Assembly (NCBI GenBank): GCA_946616295.1 | Contig: CAMOIU010000006.1 | Location: 1-64,000 of the forward strand | DNA length: 64,000 bases | Direction of reading: 5' to 3' | Source of the DNA: CAG-791 sp002392385 | GTDB lineage: Bacteria > Bacillota > Clostridia > Lachnospirales > Lachnospiraceae | In this document: positions 27,079 through 34,583 of the stretch, piece after piece | Layout: each line of letters opens with the position of its first letter | How positions within the stretch are numbered: the first letter of the stretch is position 1 | Notes under the pieces: generated by a model | Databases searched by the model: none | Told to the model about the DNA's origin: nothing | What the model saw: the letters and a program-made list of their open reading frames with translations, nothing else | Made by a program: the position numbers and the translations under genes

Positions 27079-27399
27079 ATGGAGGAGACAAGGATCTACG
27101 TCGGTCTTCGCGACAAGGACAGCCACGAGCAGATCTTCGACACGGGGAAATATAAGGACATACTGAAAAACGTCTGCAGGAATTATCAGACGCCCTTTTC
27201 TCTGCAGGTTATCGAAGGCGGCTATTTTCATGAGGACGGGACCTGGGTGGATGAGAATACCCTTCTGATCACCCTGATCGGCACACCGGAGGAGACCGTC
27301 CTGGAGATAGCCAGGGACGTGTGCATGTTCTTCCGCCAGGAGGCGGTCATGGTGACCCGCACGCCGGTCACCCAGTACAATATCCAAAACAGTCTGTAA
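27079..27399 (+). CDS. Small soluble hypothetical protein (106 aa)
   Basis: It starts MEETRIYVGLRDKDSHEQIF and has an alternating strand/helix pattern (IYVGLRD, FSLQVIEGGYF, TLLITLIG, TVLEIARDVCMFF) suggesting a compact alpha/beta ferredoxin-like fold. No family is recognised and it has no signal peptide. It is followed by a perfect 15-bp terminator, which supports a genuine transcription unit with the upstream membrane gene. Confidence 0.6.
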   Translation: MEETRIYVGLRDKDSHEQIFDTGKYKDILKNVCRNYQTPFSLQVIEGGYFHEDGTWVDENTLLITLIGTPEETVLEIARDVCMFFRQEAVMVTRTPVTQYNIQNSL

Positions 27400-27444
27400 G
27401 AGCCTCAAAAAGATCAGAAAAACTAAGATTCAGGGAAGTAAAAG

Positions 27445-27486
27445 GCACTGAACAGAGAGAATATCCTCTCTGTTCAGTGCTATTCT
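27445..27486. terminator. 15-bp terminator after the small hypothetical gene
   Basis: GCACTGAACAGAGAG/CTCTCTGTTCAGTGC with a 6-base AATATC loop, followed by TATTCT. Confidence 0.75.
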
Positions 27487-27489
27487 GTG

Positions 27490-27706
27490 CCCATGATGAG
27501 TAATAGAAAACAGACAATCGATATGACACAAGGCCCGATCATGCCCGGGGTGCTCATGTTCGCCTTGCCGCTTGTCACAGTGGATCTTCGCCATATTCAA
27601 TGCCATCGTCTGCGTCGTCAACGGCGTAGGAGAGGTGCGGTTCCCCACCTTCATCAGCCTGCTCATGCTCTGGGCCGTCCGCATTCCCAGCGCCTTCCTG
27701 ATCCGA
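27490..27706 (+). pseudogene. MATE-family gene remnant with most of the middle deleted
   Basis: A start region SNRKQTIDMTQGPIMPGVL with MFALPL, typical of MATE N-termini, runs to ~27567. The next frame then reads VNGVGEVRFPTFISLLMLW and AVRIPSAFLI, typical of the late MATE helix region. About 300 residues and the reading frame are lost between them. No functional product is expected. Confidence 0.6.
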
Positions 27707-27713
27707 CAACCCT

Positions 27714-27950
27714 TACGTGATCGCTATCCTGCTGAACGTCATCCTGCTGGTCCTGGGCATGATCATGGATATGGCTCCCATCATCCTGATCACCACCACG
27801 ATCCTGCTGCCGATCGCCACATCCATCAGCATCGATCCCATTCAGTACGGCGTCATGCTGGTCCTGAACTACGGCATCGGCCTGATGCTGATCACCTTCA
27901 TCCCGGCCATCACACTGTGCATCCCGTGGCTCACCGGCTACGGCGCCTGA
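27714..27950 (+). pseudogene. TRAP transporter DctM C-terminal remnant
   Basis: In a third frame the sequence reads VLGMIMDMAPIILITTTILL, PIATSISIDPIQYGVMLVLN and then LITFIPAITLCIPWL, stopping at 27948-27950. This matches the last ~110 residues of DctM, but the usual TPPVG segment after LNYGIGL is deleted. It joins the MATE remnant directly. It is diverged from the intact dctM at 37145, so it is not a recent copy of it. Confidence 0.6.
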
Positions 27951-27983
27951 TAGACGGCCTGATCAAGAAGAGCATACGAAACT

Positions 27984-28023
27984 GCCACGCTGCGGAGAGA
28001 ACCGCGGCGTGGCGGTTTTTTTA
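27984..28023 (+). terminator. Terminator after the composite remnants
   Basis: GCCACGCTGCGG/CCGCGGCGTGGC stem with a 6-base loop and T7. It is intact although the genes before it are broken. Confidence 0.85.
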
Positions 28024-28040
28024 TGTTGATTTGTGGCAGG

Positions 28041-28147
28041 GTTTCATATATCGACAGGGCCATAAGGCCCGCCGTGCAGGTAGGGAATTTCGCAGTGTTT
28101 TACTGCGATACTTTCCGGCGGGCCTTATGGCCTGGCGAGTATGAAAC
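28041..28147. repeat. 107-nt nested palindrome
   Basis: Outer arms GTTTCATA (28041-28048)/TATGAAAC (28140-28147) enclose a perfect 17-bp stem GGCCATAAGGCCCGCCG (28058-28074)/(28116-28132), then GGAA/TTCC and an apical CGCAGT (28091-28096)/ACTGCG (28102-28107) with a GTTTT loop. No protein is encoded. It could be a MITE-like or REP-like mobile palindrome or a structured RNA. I see no clear target duplication. Confidence 0.75.
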
Positions 28148-28169
28148 CAGAAGAGGTCAGTCCTTGTAG

Positions 28170-28486
28170 CCGCCGGTCTGAAGGTCGTGTGGGGTGTTAC
28201 ACAACCATGAGACCGGCGGATTTAAGAAAATCTTGGTGATTTGCCGGTATAGAGGTCCTGTAGCACCCTCCACAACCATGAAACCGGCAGATCCAGAAAT
28301 ATCAAGACAATCCGCCGGTATAGAGGTCGTGTAGTACCCTCCACAACCACGAAACCGGCGGATTCATGACTTTAATAAGAATCTGCCGGTATAGAGGTCC
28401 TGTAGCACCCTTCACAACCACAAGACCGGCAGCTCCAGAAACAGCTCCGGAAATATCAAGTCAATGCGCGGATGAAGAGGTCGTTG
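28170..28486. repeat. Tandem array of four hairpin repeats plus a degenerate fifth, ~71-bp period
   Basis: Each ~50-bp unit starts CNGCCGGT, contains GGTC(G/C)TGT, ACC...CACAACCA and ends with ACCGGCNG, so its ends pair. Units run 28170-28219, 28241-28290, 28311-28362 and 28383-28432. A degenerate start with GAGGTCGTTG follows at about 28464-28486. Spacers are ~18-21 bp. The closing pair alternates C-G (units 1 and 3) and T-A (units 2 and 4), which is compensatory. Units 1-2 and 3-4 form a 142-bp duplicated dimer. Unit and spacer sizes and imperfect identity argue against CRISPR. No gene lies within. Confidence 0.85.
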
Positions 28487-28574
28487 CTTCTCTCAGGCCT
28501 GTAGAAATGCAATCTGAATTGTGGTAGGGTGTGGAGGGAGATGGGTCTATTTTCTTGGGAAAGGGTGAGGTGAT

Positions 28575-29402
28575 ATGGGTCTTGTGGAGCGTTCGCAGGT
28601 CGCGGGAATGAATATTCATTATATGAACTTTTCGCTGGACTATTTCCTGGATGCGCAGGAGAGGGTGGGCTTTGAGAGTATTGAACTCTGGGGAGGTGCG
28701 CCGCACTTCTATCTGGATCCCACTTGTTATGAAGACTGTCGGGTCTTGAAGCAGAAGATCCGGGACCATCATCTGAAGCTGGTGGAGTTCACGCCGGAGA
28801 ACTGTATGTATCCCTATCAGATGGCGGCCAAAGGCCTGTGCTTTGAGCGGAGTCTGGAGTATTTTAAGAACGGCGTGAGGGCCTGCGCGGAGCTGGAGTG
28901 CCCGCAGATCTCCACCAATTCGGGCAGGGGCTATCTGGACGAGACCAGGGAAGAGGCCTGGAAGCGGTCGGTGGAGATGCACAGGCAGCTCTGTGATTTT
29001 GCCGCAGAGTATGGTGTCACGGTCGCCATGGAGAGTCTGCGTCCGGAGGAGACCAATCTGGGCGTCCGTCTGGAGGATGTCAGGAGGCTGTTCGACGAGA
29101 TCGACCGGCCGAACCTGCGGATCAATGTGGATGTGACCGCCATGGGGGTCTCGGGAGAGACGCTGGAGCAGTGGTTCGCGGAATTCGGCTCCTTGATCAC
29201 GCACTTTCATTTCATCGACGGGACGCCTTACGGACATCTGATCTGGGGAGACGGGTGCCGCGATTTGGAAAGTGATCTGCGGGTCCTTGCGGACAATCAT
29301 TACAGCGGCTATCTGGGGCAGGAGATCACGGACAGTCGTTATTACAGCGATCCCCTGACACACGACATGAGGAATATGAAGGCCTGGGAAATCTATTTCT
29401 GA
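28575..29402 (+). CDS. Sugar isomerase/epimerase, xylose-isomerase-like TIM barrel (FrlC-like)
   Basis: This 275-residue protein has the AP-endonuclease-2/xylose isomerase fold. FESIELWGGAPHFY and LVEFTPENCMYPYQMA align by eye with fructoselysine 3-epimerase FrlC (EIWGGRPH, YTPE...YPYNM). Likely metal ligands are Glu in VAMESL, Asp in INVDVTAMG, His in THFHFID and Glu in LGQEIT. It would move a ketose hydroxyl at C3. It stands alone after the repeat array with a GGTGAGGTG ribosome site. The sugar-acid genes start 208 bp later under their own promoter. Confidence 0.78.
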   Translation: MGLVERSQVAGMNIHYMNFSLDYFLDAQERVGFESIELWGGAPHFYLDPTCYEDCRVLKQKIRDHHLKLVEFTPENCMYPYQMAAKGLCFERSLEYFKNGVRACAELECPQISTNSGRGYLDETREEAWKRSVEMHRQLCDFAAEYGVTVAMESLRPEETNLGVRLEDVRRLFDEIDRPNLRINVDVTAMGVSGETLEQWFAEFGSLITHFHFIDGTPYGHLIWGDGCRDLESDLRVLADNHYSGYLGQEITDSRYYSDPLTHDMRNMKAWEIYF

Positions 29403-29475
29403 AGCCATCACCAGATCCCGGGCGGGCGGAGGACCTGCGCCTTGTGGCAAGCCACCCAGCGGCCTCCGTCAGCGG

Positions 29476-29502
29476 ATCCCGGTGCCTGCCGGCCGGGATT
29501 TC
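29476..29502 (+). terminator. Weak terminator-like hairpin after the epimerase gene
   Basis: ATCCCGG/CCGGGAT with a 10-base loop and TTTC. The T-run is poor. Confidence 0.4.
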
Positions 29503-29515
29503 ATGACAGATATGG

Positions 29516-29567
29516 TTGCAGGGCAGTTCATACGGTGCTACAATTTAAAAATGAAATCGAGTTTCAT
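29516..29567 (+). promoter_or_regulatory. Promoter with overlapping KdgR/IclR-type operator
   Basis: TTGCAG (29516-29521), 17 bp, TACAAT (29539-29544). The palindrome ATGAAATCGAGTTTCAT (29551-29567; TGAAA-N5-TTTCA) begins at about +1. Nearly the same box lies at 32472-32488 before the second operon. TGAAA-N5-TTTCA is the half-site pattern known for KdgR-type IclR proteins, and an IclR gene sits in this operon, so binding there would block transcription start. Confidence 0.75.
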
Positions 29568-29610
29568 CAAATAAAACATACATAACATCATAAAATGGGA
29601 AAGGAGAGCT

Positions 29611-30375
29611 ATGGTATTCGAGGAATTCGCGTTGCAGGGTAAAGTCGCGCTGGTCACAGGCGGGGGAAGCGGTATCGGAAGCGGGATCCTTTCAGGCCTG
29701 GCGGAAGCGGGGGCGGATATCGCGTGTGTCTACAGCACCCACGAGCCCACCGAGATGCAGGCTTATGTGGAGAGTCTGGGCCGTCGTTTCCTTCCCATCA
29801 AGGCCGATGTCGGCAACATGGACGATCTGCCCGTCATCATGGACAAGACGCTGGAAGCCTACGGCAGGCTGGATATCCTGGTCAATAACGCCGGTATCTG
29901 CCCGCGGGCCTCGGCGCTGGACTATACCGAGGAGATGTGGGACCGCATCATCCAGATCAATGAGAAGGCCGTTTTCTTCCTGTCACAGCTGGCAGCCAAA
30001 CAGTTCATCAAGCAGGGGACCGGCGGCAAGATCATCAACCTGGCCTCCATGATGTCCTTCCTCGGCGGCTTCAACACCACCGCCTATACCGCCAGCAAGC
30101 ACGCCGTTATGGGCCTGACCCGCGTCCTGGCCAGCGAGTGGGGATCCAAGAATATCAACGTGAACGCCCTGGCACCGGGCTGGATTAGAACGAACCTTTC
30201 CGCACCCTTACAGGCAGACCCCGTCAGAGATGCGAGCGTGAGGGCACGCATTCCTATGGGTGACTGGGGAGATCCTTCTGTCTTCAAGGGCGTGGCCGTC
30301 CTTCTGGCCAGCGATGCGGGCAGATATATCAACGGCGCAACGATCCCCGTGGACGGCGGCTATCTGACCAAATGA
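29611..30375 (+). CDS. Short-chain dehydrogenase, KduD/gluconate-5-dehydrogenase-like
   Basis: This 254-residue classical SDR has a TGGGSGIG NAD(P)-binding motif (~17-24), VNNAGICPR, catalytic Ser in NLASMMSF, and YTASK (Tyr/Lys pair). The start FEEFALQGKVALVTG and the end INGATIPVDGGYLTK closely follow KduD (2-dehydro-3-deoxy-D-gluconate 5-dehydrogenase). It should oxidise or reduce a secondary hydroxyl of a sugar acid. It is first in an operon with the zinc dehydrogenase and the IclR regulator. AAAGGAGAG precedes the ATG. Confidence 0.88.
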   Translation: MVFEEFALQGKVALVTGGGSGIGSGILSGLAEAGADIACVYSTHEPTEMQAYVESLGRRFLPIKADVGNMDDLPVIMDKTLEAYGRLDILVNNAGICPRASALDYTEEMWDRIIQINEKAVFFLSQLAAKQFIKQGTGGKIINLASMMSFLGGFNTTAYTASKHAVMGLTRVLASEWGSKNINVNALAPGWIRTNLSAPLQADPVRDASVRARIPMGDWGDPSVFKGVAVLLASDAGRYINGATIPVDGGYLTK

Positions 30376-30419
30376 GTTCACTTTCCGTTGTCTGTATGAA
30401 CAAAGGGGGTTAAAATAAA

Positions 30420-31436
30420 ATGAAAGCGCTTGTATTGACCGCCCCGGGCCGGTTCTCCTATGAGGACCGGCCGGAGCCGGTGTGCGGAGAGCAGGACGTG
30501 AAGGTCCGCGTGGAAGCTGTATGTGTATGCGGATCAGATGTCAGTGCGATACTCGGAAGGAATGCCCTGTTTATTTATCCGCGCGTGCTGGGGCACGAAG
30601 TGGCGGGCACCGTGACAGAGGTCGGTCCGGCTGTCCGCGGTGTGCAGAAGGGAGACAGGGTGGCCCTGATGCCCTGCATCTCCTGCGGCCATTGCCGCGC
30701 CTGCCGCAAAGGAAAGACCAACTGCTGCGAATCGCTCAGACTCTACGGCGTCAAGGAAGACGGCGGGATGCAGGAGATCCTCTGCGCCCCGGAGAAGAAC
30801 TGGCTGAAACTGCCGGCCGGCATGGAGGCCCGCACGGCCGCTATGATCGAGCCGCTGACCATCGGTGCCCACGCGGTCGGGAGACTCTCCTTTGGAGAGG
30901 GAGACCGCGTGCTCGTGATCGGCGCGGGCCCCATCGGCATGAGCTGCGCCGTGAACGCGGCGGCCAGAGGCGCGCAGGTGCTTCTGGCGGATACCAACGA
31001 GACCCGCTGCGCATTCTGCCGGTCCCGCTTCCCCTTCGGAACCGTCAACGTCCTTGAGGACCAGTATCGGCAGAAGTTGGAAGCCTTCACTGAGGGAGAG
31101 ATGTTCGACGCGGTCATCGACACCACCGCCGCGCCGGCCTCCATGAACCACGCCTGGGAATACCTCTGCCAGGGCGGCGAGCTGCTCTTTGTGGGCATCC
31201 ACAACAAGGACCTGACCTGGAACGACTTCTCCTTCCACATGAAGGAGCCGGCCCTGTTCACGACCAGAAACTCCACCAGGACCGACTATGAGAAGGTCCT
31301 GTCCCTGATCGGCGACGGCCTGATCGATCCGGACCGGTTCATCACACACGTCACGCCTTTCGAGAAGGCGGCGGATGAACTGCCTCTCTGGGTCAGACCG
31401 GAGACCGGTGTTTATAAAGGCGTCATCACTTTTTGA
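30420..31436 (+). CDS. Zinc-dependent medium-chain dehydrogenase, aldonate/polyol type
   Basis: This 338-residue MDR protein has catalytic zinc residues in CVCGSD and GHE (~37, 58-59), the structural-zinc cluster CGHCRACRKGKTNC (~88-101) and a Rossmann motif VIGAGPIGM (~165). The closest functional relatives by pattern are L-galactonate/L-gulonate 5-dehydrogenases (LgoD, YjjN) and sorbitol dehydrogenase. With the KduD-like SDR upstream it suggests a redox isomerisation of a sugar acid. The spacing of 44 bp and 10 bp to its neighbours indicates one operon. Confidence 0.87.
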   Translation: MKALVLTAPGRFSYEDRPEPVCGEQDVKVRVEAVCVCGSDVSAILGRNALFIYPRVLGHEVAGTVTEVGPAVRGVQKGDRVALMPCISCGHCRACRKGKTNCCESLRLYGVKEDGGMQEILCAPEKNWLKLPAGMEARTAAMIEPLTIGAHAVGRLSFGEGDRVLVIGAGPIGMSCAVNAAARGAQVLLADTNETRCAFCRSRFPFGTVNVLEDQYRQKLEAFTEGEMFDAVIDTTAAPASMNHAWEYLCQGGELLFVGIHNKDLTWNDFSFHMKEPALFTTRNSTRTDYEKVLSLIGDGLIDPDRFITHVTPFEKAADELPLWVRPETGVYKGVITF

Positions 31437-31446
31437 AAGGGAATCC

Positions 31447-32232
31447 ATGGAAACGGGGGGAAAGGACTACACAATCACAGCTGTCAAAAGGGCGTTGGAC
31501 ATCCTGCTCCTTTTTGACAGGGAACACCCGCGGCTGACGCTTACGGAGATCAGCCAGCTGTCAGGGATCGGAAAGAGCTCCGTCCTGCGGATCCTCTACA
31601 CCCTCTGCAGCCAGGATTTCCTGTACTACAGCGAGGACACCAGACAGTACCGCATCGGCGCCGCCCTCTATCGCCTGGGCAGCAGCGCCGACGCCCAGAT
31701 CGACCTGCGCCACATCGCCCGCAAACACCTGGGCCGACTGGCCGAGGAGACCGGCATGGTCTGCTACCTCGGGACCCGCCAGGGCGACAAGATGCTCTAT
31801 ATCGAGAAGGTCATGCCGCGCTCCATCCCTCTCTGGGCCCAGCTCACCACCAAAAATGAGGGCACACAGGAGCTCTATTCCACCGGCATCGGCCGTCTCC
31901 TTCTCTCCAAGGAGACCGACGAGGAGGTGGAACGCTATCTCAACCGCGTCAAGCTGGAGAAACACACGGACAAGACCATCGTGGACAAACAAAGGATCCT
32001 GGACCTGGTCAGAGACGCCCGCAAGACACACATCAGCGGCAACAGGGGCGAGAACGAGGCCTTCACCTACTCCATCTGCGCCCCGGTCTACGACGTCCAC
32101 CACGAGATGGTCGCCGCCATGAGCCTCTGCGGCCTCAAGGAGATGATCTACAACAGCAACTACGAGAAAAACGTCCAGAAAGTCAAAGACACCGCCCTCA
32201 AGATATCCAAAGAGATCGGATACCTGCCTTGA
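31447..32232 (+). CDS. IclR-family transcriptional regulator
   Basis: This 261-residue protein has an N-terminal winged helix-turn-helix (~8-70; LTLTEISQLSGIGKSSVLRI) and a C-terminal IclR effector domain (~85-255; GNRGENEAFTYSICAPVYD, AAMSLCG). KdgR-like members bind sugar-acid intermediates and release DNA. It is last in the SDR/MDR operon and precedes the second sugar-acid operon; the shared palindrome next to both starts is the obvious target. The start ATG 31447 follows AAAGGGA. An upstream in-frame ATG at 31375 lies inside the dehydrogenase gene. Confidence 0.9.
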   Translation: METGGKDYTITAVKRALDILLLFDREHPRLTLTEISQLSGIGKSSVLRILYTLCSQDFLYYSEDTRQYRIGAALYRLGSSADAQIDLRHIARKHLGRLAEETGMVCYLGTRQGDKMLYIEKVMPRSIPLWAQLTTKNEGTQELYSTGIGRLLLSKETDEEVERYLNRVKLEKHTDKTIVDKQRILDLVRDARKTHISGNRGENEAFTYSICAPVYDVHHEMVAAMSLCGLKEMIYNSNYEKNVQKVKDTALKISKEIGYLP

Positions 32233-32254
32233 AGACGGACACCTTACAGCAAGC

Positions 32255-32284
32255 AAAAAGAACAGCCCCCGGGCTGTTCTTTTT
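32255..32284 (+). terminator. Terminator after the iclR gene
   Basis: AAAAGAACAGCCC/GGGCTGTTCTTTT with a 2-base centre, flanked by A and T runs, so it can work in both directions. Confidence 0.88.
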
Positions 32285-32457
32285 ATGTCAAGACCGCTGC
32301 GTTTACGATTGAGCGAGAGCGCGTCTCCCGTGGAATGTTTATGCGTTTATTTACCCCGACTGCGACAGCCAATGCTTATGTGTTTCTGGCAGAGTTGCAC
32401 AAATTGCCCCCCTGCTTTTTTTAGACTTTTACCCTGTTAAAAGAATCGGGATGGTGT

Positions 32458-32488
32458 TAAAATGAATTAAAATGAAATCGAGTTTTAC
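32458..32488 (+). promoter_or_regulatory. -10-like box and second IclR operator
   Basis: TAAAAT (32458-32463) is followed at 32472 by ATGAAATCGAGTTTTAC, which matches the 29551 operator except in the right half-site. The following CA(A)ATAAAAC is also shared. I find no good -35. Confidence 0.6.
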
Positions 32489-32529
32489 ACAATAAAACTT
32501 TTAGAGACATCATTTAACAGGGAGGCAGC

Positions 32530-33498
32530 ATGGCTAGGTTCAAGGTAGTAATATCGGAATGCTATTACGAGAACGTTGATCAGGAGACTGAGATCCTGAG
32601 GAATATTGACGCGGATCTGGTTCGCTGTTCCTGTAAGACCGAGGAGGATGTTATTGCGGCCGCCAAGGACTGTGACGCGCTGATCTGCCAGTTCGCGCCG
32701 ATCACCCGCAGGGTGATCGAAACACTGGACCGGTGCAAGGTCATCGTGCGGTACGCCATCGGGGTGGACATCATCGACCTCAAGGCGGCCGAGGAGAAGG
32801 GCATCTACGTCTGCAACGTGCCGGACTATTGTATCGACGAGGTCTCCAATCACGCGATCGCGCTTCTCATGGACTGCGCACGCAAGCTGACCCTGATCGC
32901 CGGCAACGCGAAGAAGGGCATCACCGGATACCAGGCCGTAAAGCCCATGCTCCGTATGGAGGGCAAGACCCTGGGACTGGTCGGCTTCGGACGGATCCCC
33001 CGCTGTGTCGCTCACAAGATGCAGAATTTCGGCCTGCAGATCATTACCTATGATCCCTATCTGCCGGACGGGGCGGCCGAGGCAGTGGGTGTGAAGAAGG
33101 TCTCCTTCGAAGATCTCCTTCGTGAGAGTGATTACATCTCCGTGCACTGCCCGCTGACGGAAGAGACCCACCACCTCTTCGACAGAGAGGCCTTCGAGAA
33201 GATGAAGGACCAGGCTGTTTTCGTGAACACCTCCCGCGGCGCCGTCGTGGATGAGGAGGCGCTGGAAGAGGCACTGCGCACCGGTCAGATCGGCATGGCG
33301 GGTCTGGATGTGACGGAGAAGGAACCGATCACTCCTGAGCATCCCCTCCTGCAGTTGGACAACGCCGTCGTGACGCCGCACATCGCCTGGTATACAGAGG
33401 AATCCGTCCTGGCCCTGCAGCGCATGGTGGCAGAGGAGACGGCACGTGTCCTTACAGGCAATCCGCCCAAACATCCGGTCAATCATCCGGCAGTGTAA
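32530..33498 (+). CDS. D-2-hydroxyacid dehydrogenase (CtBP/phosphoglycerate-dehydrogenase-like)
   Basis: This 322-residue NAD-dependent enzyme has a Rossmann motif GLVGFGRIPR (~147-156), the active-site Arg in VNTSRGAVVD, Glu in DVTEKEP and His in VTPHIAW. Its start VVISECYYENVDQE and the CVAHKM helix are typical of the C-terminal-binding-protein-like group. It leads the second sugar-acid operon behind the IclR operator. A role on a 2-keto or 2-hydroxy acid made from the imported sugar acid is likely; the exact substrate is open. Confidence 0.87.
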   Translation: MARFKVVISECYYENVDQETEILRNIDADLVRCSCKTEEDVIAAAKDCDALICQFAPITRRVIETLDRCKVIVRYAIGVDIIDLKAAEEKGIYVCNVPDYCIDEVSNHAIALLMDCARKLTLIAGNAKKGITGYQAVKPMLRMEGKTLGLVGFGRIPRCVAHKMQNFGLQIITYDPYLPDGAAEAVGVKKVSFEDLLRESDYISVHCPLTEETHHLFDREAFEKMKDQAVFVNTSRGAVVDEEALEEALRTGQIGMAGLDVTEKEPITPEHPLLQLDNAVVTPHIAWYTEESVLALQRMVAEETARVLTGNPPKHPVNHPAV

Positions 33499-33543
33499 GG
33501 GGACAGCGCATACGGAAAGGCAGGTAAGGAGGAGACAGACAGT

Positions 33544-34566
33544 ATGTTCAGTGTTATTGATTGCGGGACAACAACGACCCGGATCTATATCGTGGAAGAG
33601 GACGGCAGGATCCTGGCAAGCGGGCGGACCAAGGTCGGCGTGCGGGACACATCGATCACAGGCTCGCGCGACAAGCTGCGTGACGGTGTGCGGGACCTGT
33701 TCTTCCAGGTACTCAAGGACAATAATATCGCGGACGAGGACGTTAAATTCGCCATCGCTTCCGGCATGATCACATCGGAGGTCGGTCTGATCGAGATCCC
33801 GCACCTGGTGGCGCCGGTGGGACTGGAGGAGCTGTCCGGCGGTATCTATAAGTGCGAGGACCCGGCGGTCCTGCCCATCGGACGCCCGATCTATTTCATC
33901 CGCGGCATCCGCAACCATTATCCCGACCAGGCGCGGGCCGAGGATCTGCGCGACATCGACTTTATGAGGGGAGAAGAGGTCCAGATCATCGGCATCATGA
34001 AGATGCGCCAGCTCCAGCTCCCGGCCAGCATCGTGACGCTTTCCTCCCACACGAAGATCATTTACATCAACGAGGAGGGCAAGGCGGAGGCCAGCTGCAC
34101 CACCATCAGCGGCCAGTTCTATGAGGCCCTCGTCAGCTCCACCAACATCGGCAAGTCCATCATCCCGGTAGAGGGGGAGGAGCCCGGCGGCTACAGCTAT
34201 GAGGAGCTGATCAGCGTGGCGACAGACTGTGTGCGTCACGCGGGTCTGGGGCGTACGATGCTCATGCCCCGCTTCCTGCAGGTGCTGCTGAAGACAGACA
34301 GCCGGGAGAGAGGGATCTTCATCGACGCGGCCATCGCGGCCGATGACCTCAAGGCCTTCCGCGAGATGCGGGACAAGGGCTGCGCCAGCAACAGGTACTT
34401 CTTCTACGGCCAGGAGGGCCGCTGCAGGATGTACGACTACATGCTGAAGAAGGAATTCGGAGACGATCTGGATATCACCTTCGTCTACGACAGCGATGAG
34501 ATCGATCAGTTCACGATCCAGGGCGCGATCGCCGTTGCCCAGAGCGTGATCAGGCAGAACAGCTGA
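33544..34566 (+). CDS. dgoK: 2-dehydro-3-deoxygalactonokinase family protein
   Basis: This 340-residue protein starts with the phosphate-1 motif VIDCGTTTTR and contains FAIASGMITSE, EIPHLVAP, PVGLEEL and FMRGEEVQIIG, all typical of DgoK. The family phosphorylates 2-keto-3-deoxygalactonate at C6 before aldol cleavage. Here a DapA-type aldolase follows 17 bp later rather than a DgoA (KDPGal aldolase), so the kinase and aldolase may act on different routes or on an unusual sugar acid. GGAGGAGAC precedes ATG 33544. Confidence 0.87.
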   Translation: MFSVIDCGTTTTRIYIVEEDGRILASGRTKVGVRDTSITGSRDKLRDGVRDLFFQVLKDNNIADEDVKFAIASGMITSEVGLIEIPHLVAPVGLEELSGGIYKCEDPAVLPIGRPIYFIRGIRNHYPDQARAEDLRDIDFMRGEEVQIIGIMKMRQLQLPASIVTLSSHTKIIYINEEGKAEASCTTISGQFYEALVSSTNIGKSIIPVEGEEPGGYSYEELISVATDCVRHAGLGRTMLMPRFLQVLLKTDSRERGIFIDAAIAADDLKAFREMRDKGCASNRYFFYGQEGRCRMYDYMLKKEFGDDLDITFVYDSDEIDQFTIQGAIAVAQSVIRQNS

Positions 34567-34583
34567 TAAGGAGGGATAGGCAA

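Noticed and set aside
28041..28147. Insertion sequence
   Set aside because: No transposase frame and no convincing target-site duplication; at most a non-autonomous palindrome.
28170..28486. CRISPR array
   Set aside because: Units are ~50 bp and imperfect, spacers only ~18-21 bp and related to each other, and no cas gene is near. A palindromic tandem repeat fits better.
33446..33769. Alternative frame spanning the 2-hydroxyacid dehydrogenase/dgoK junction
   Set aside because: It overlaps two well-supported genes in another frame and has no homology pattern.
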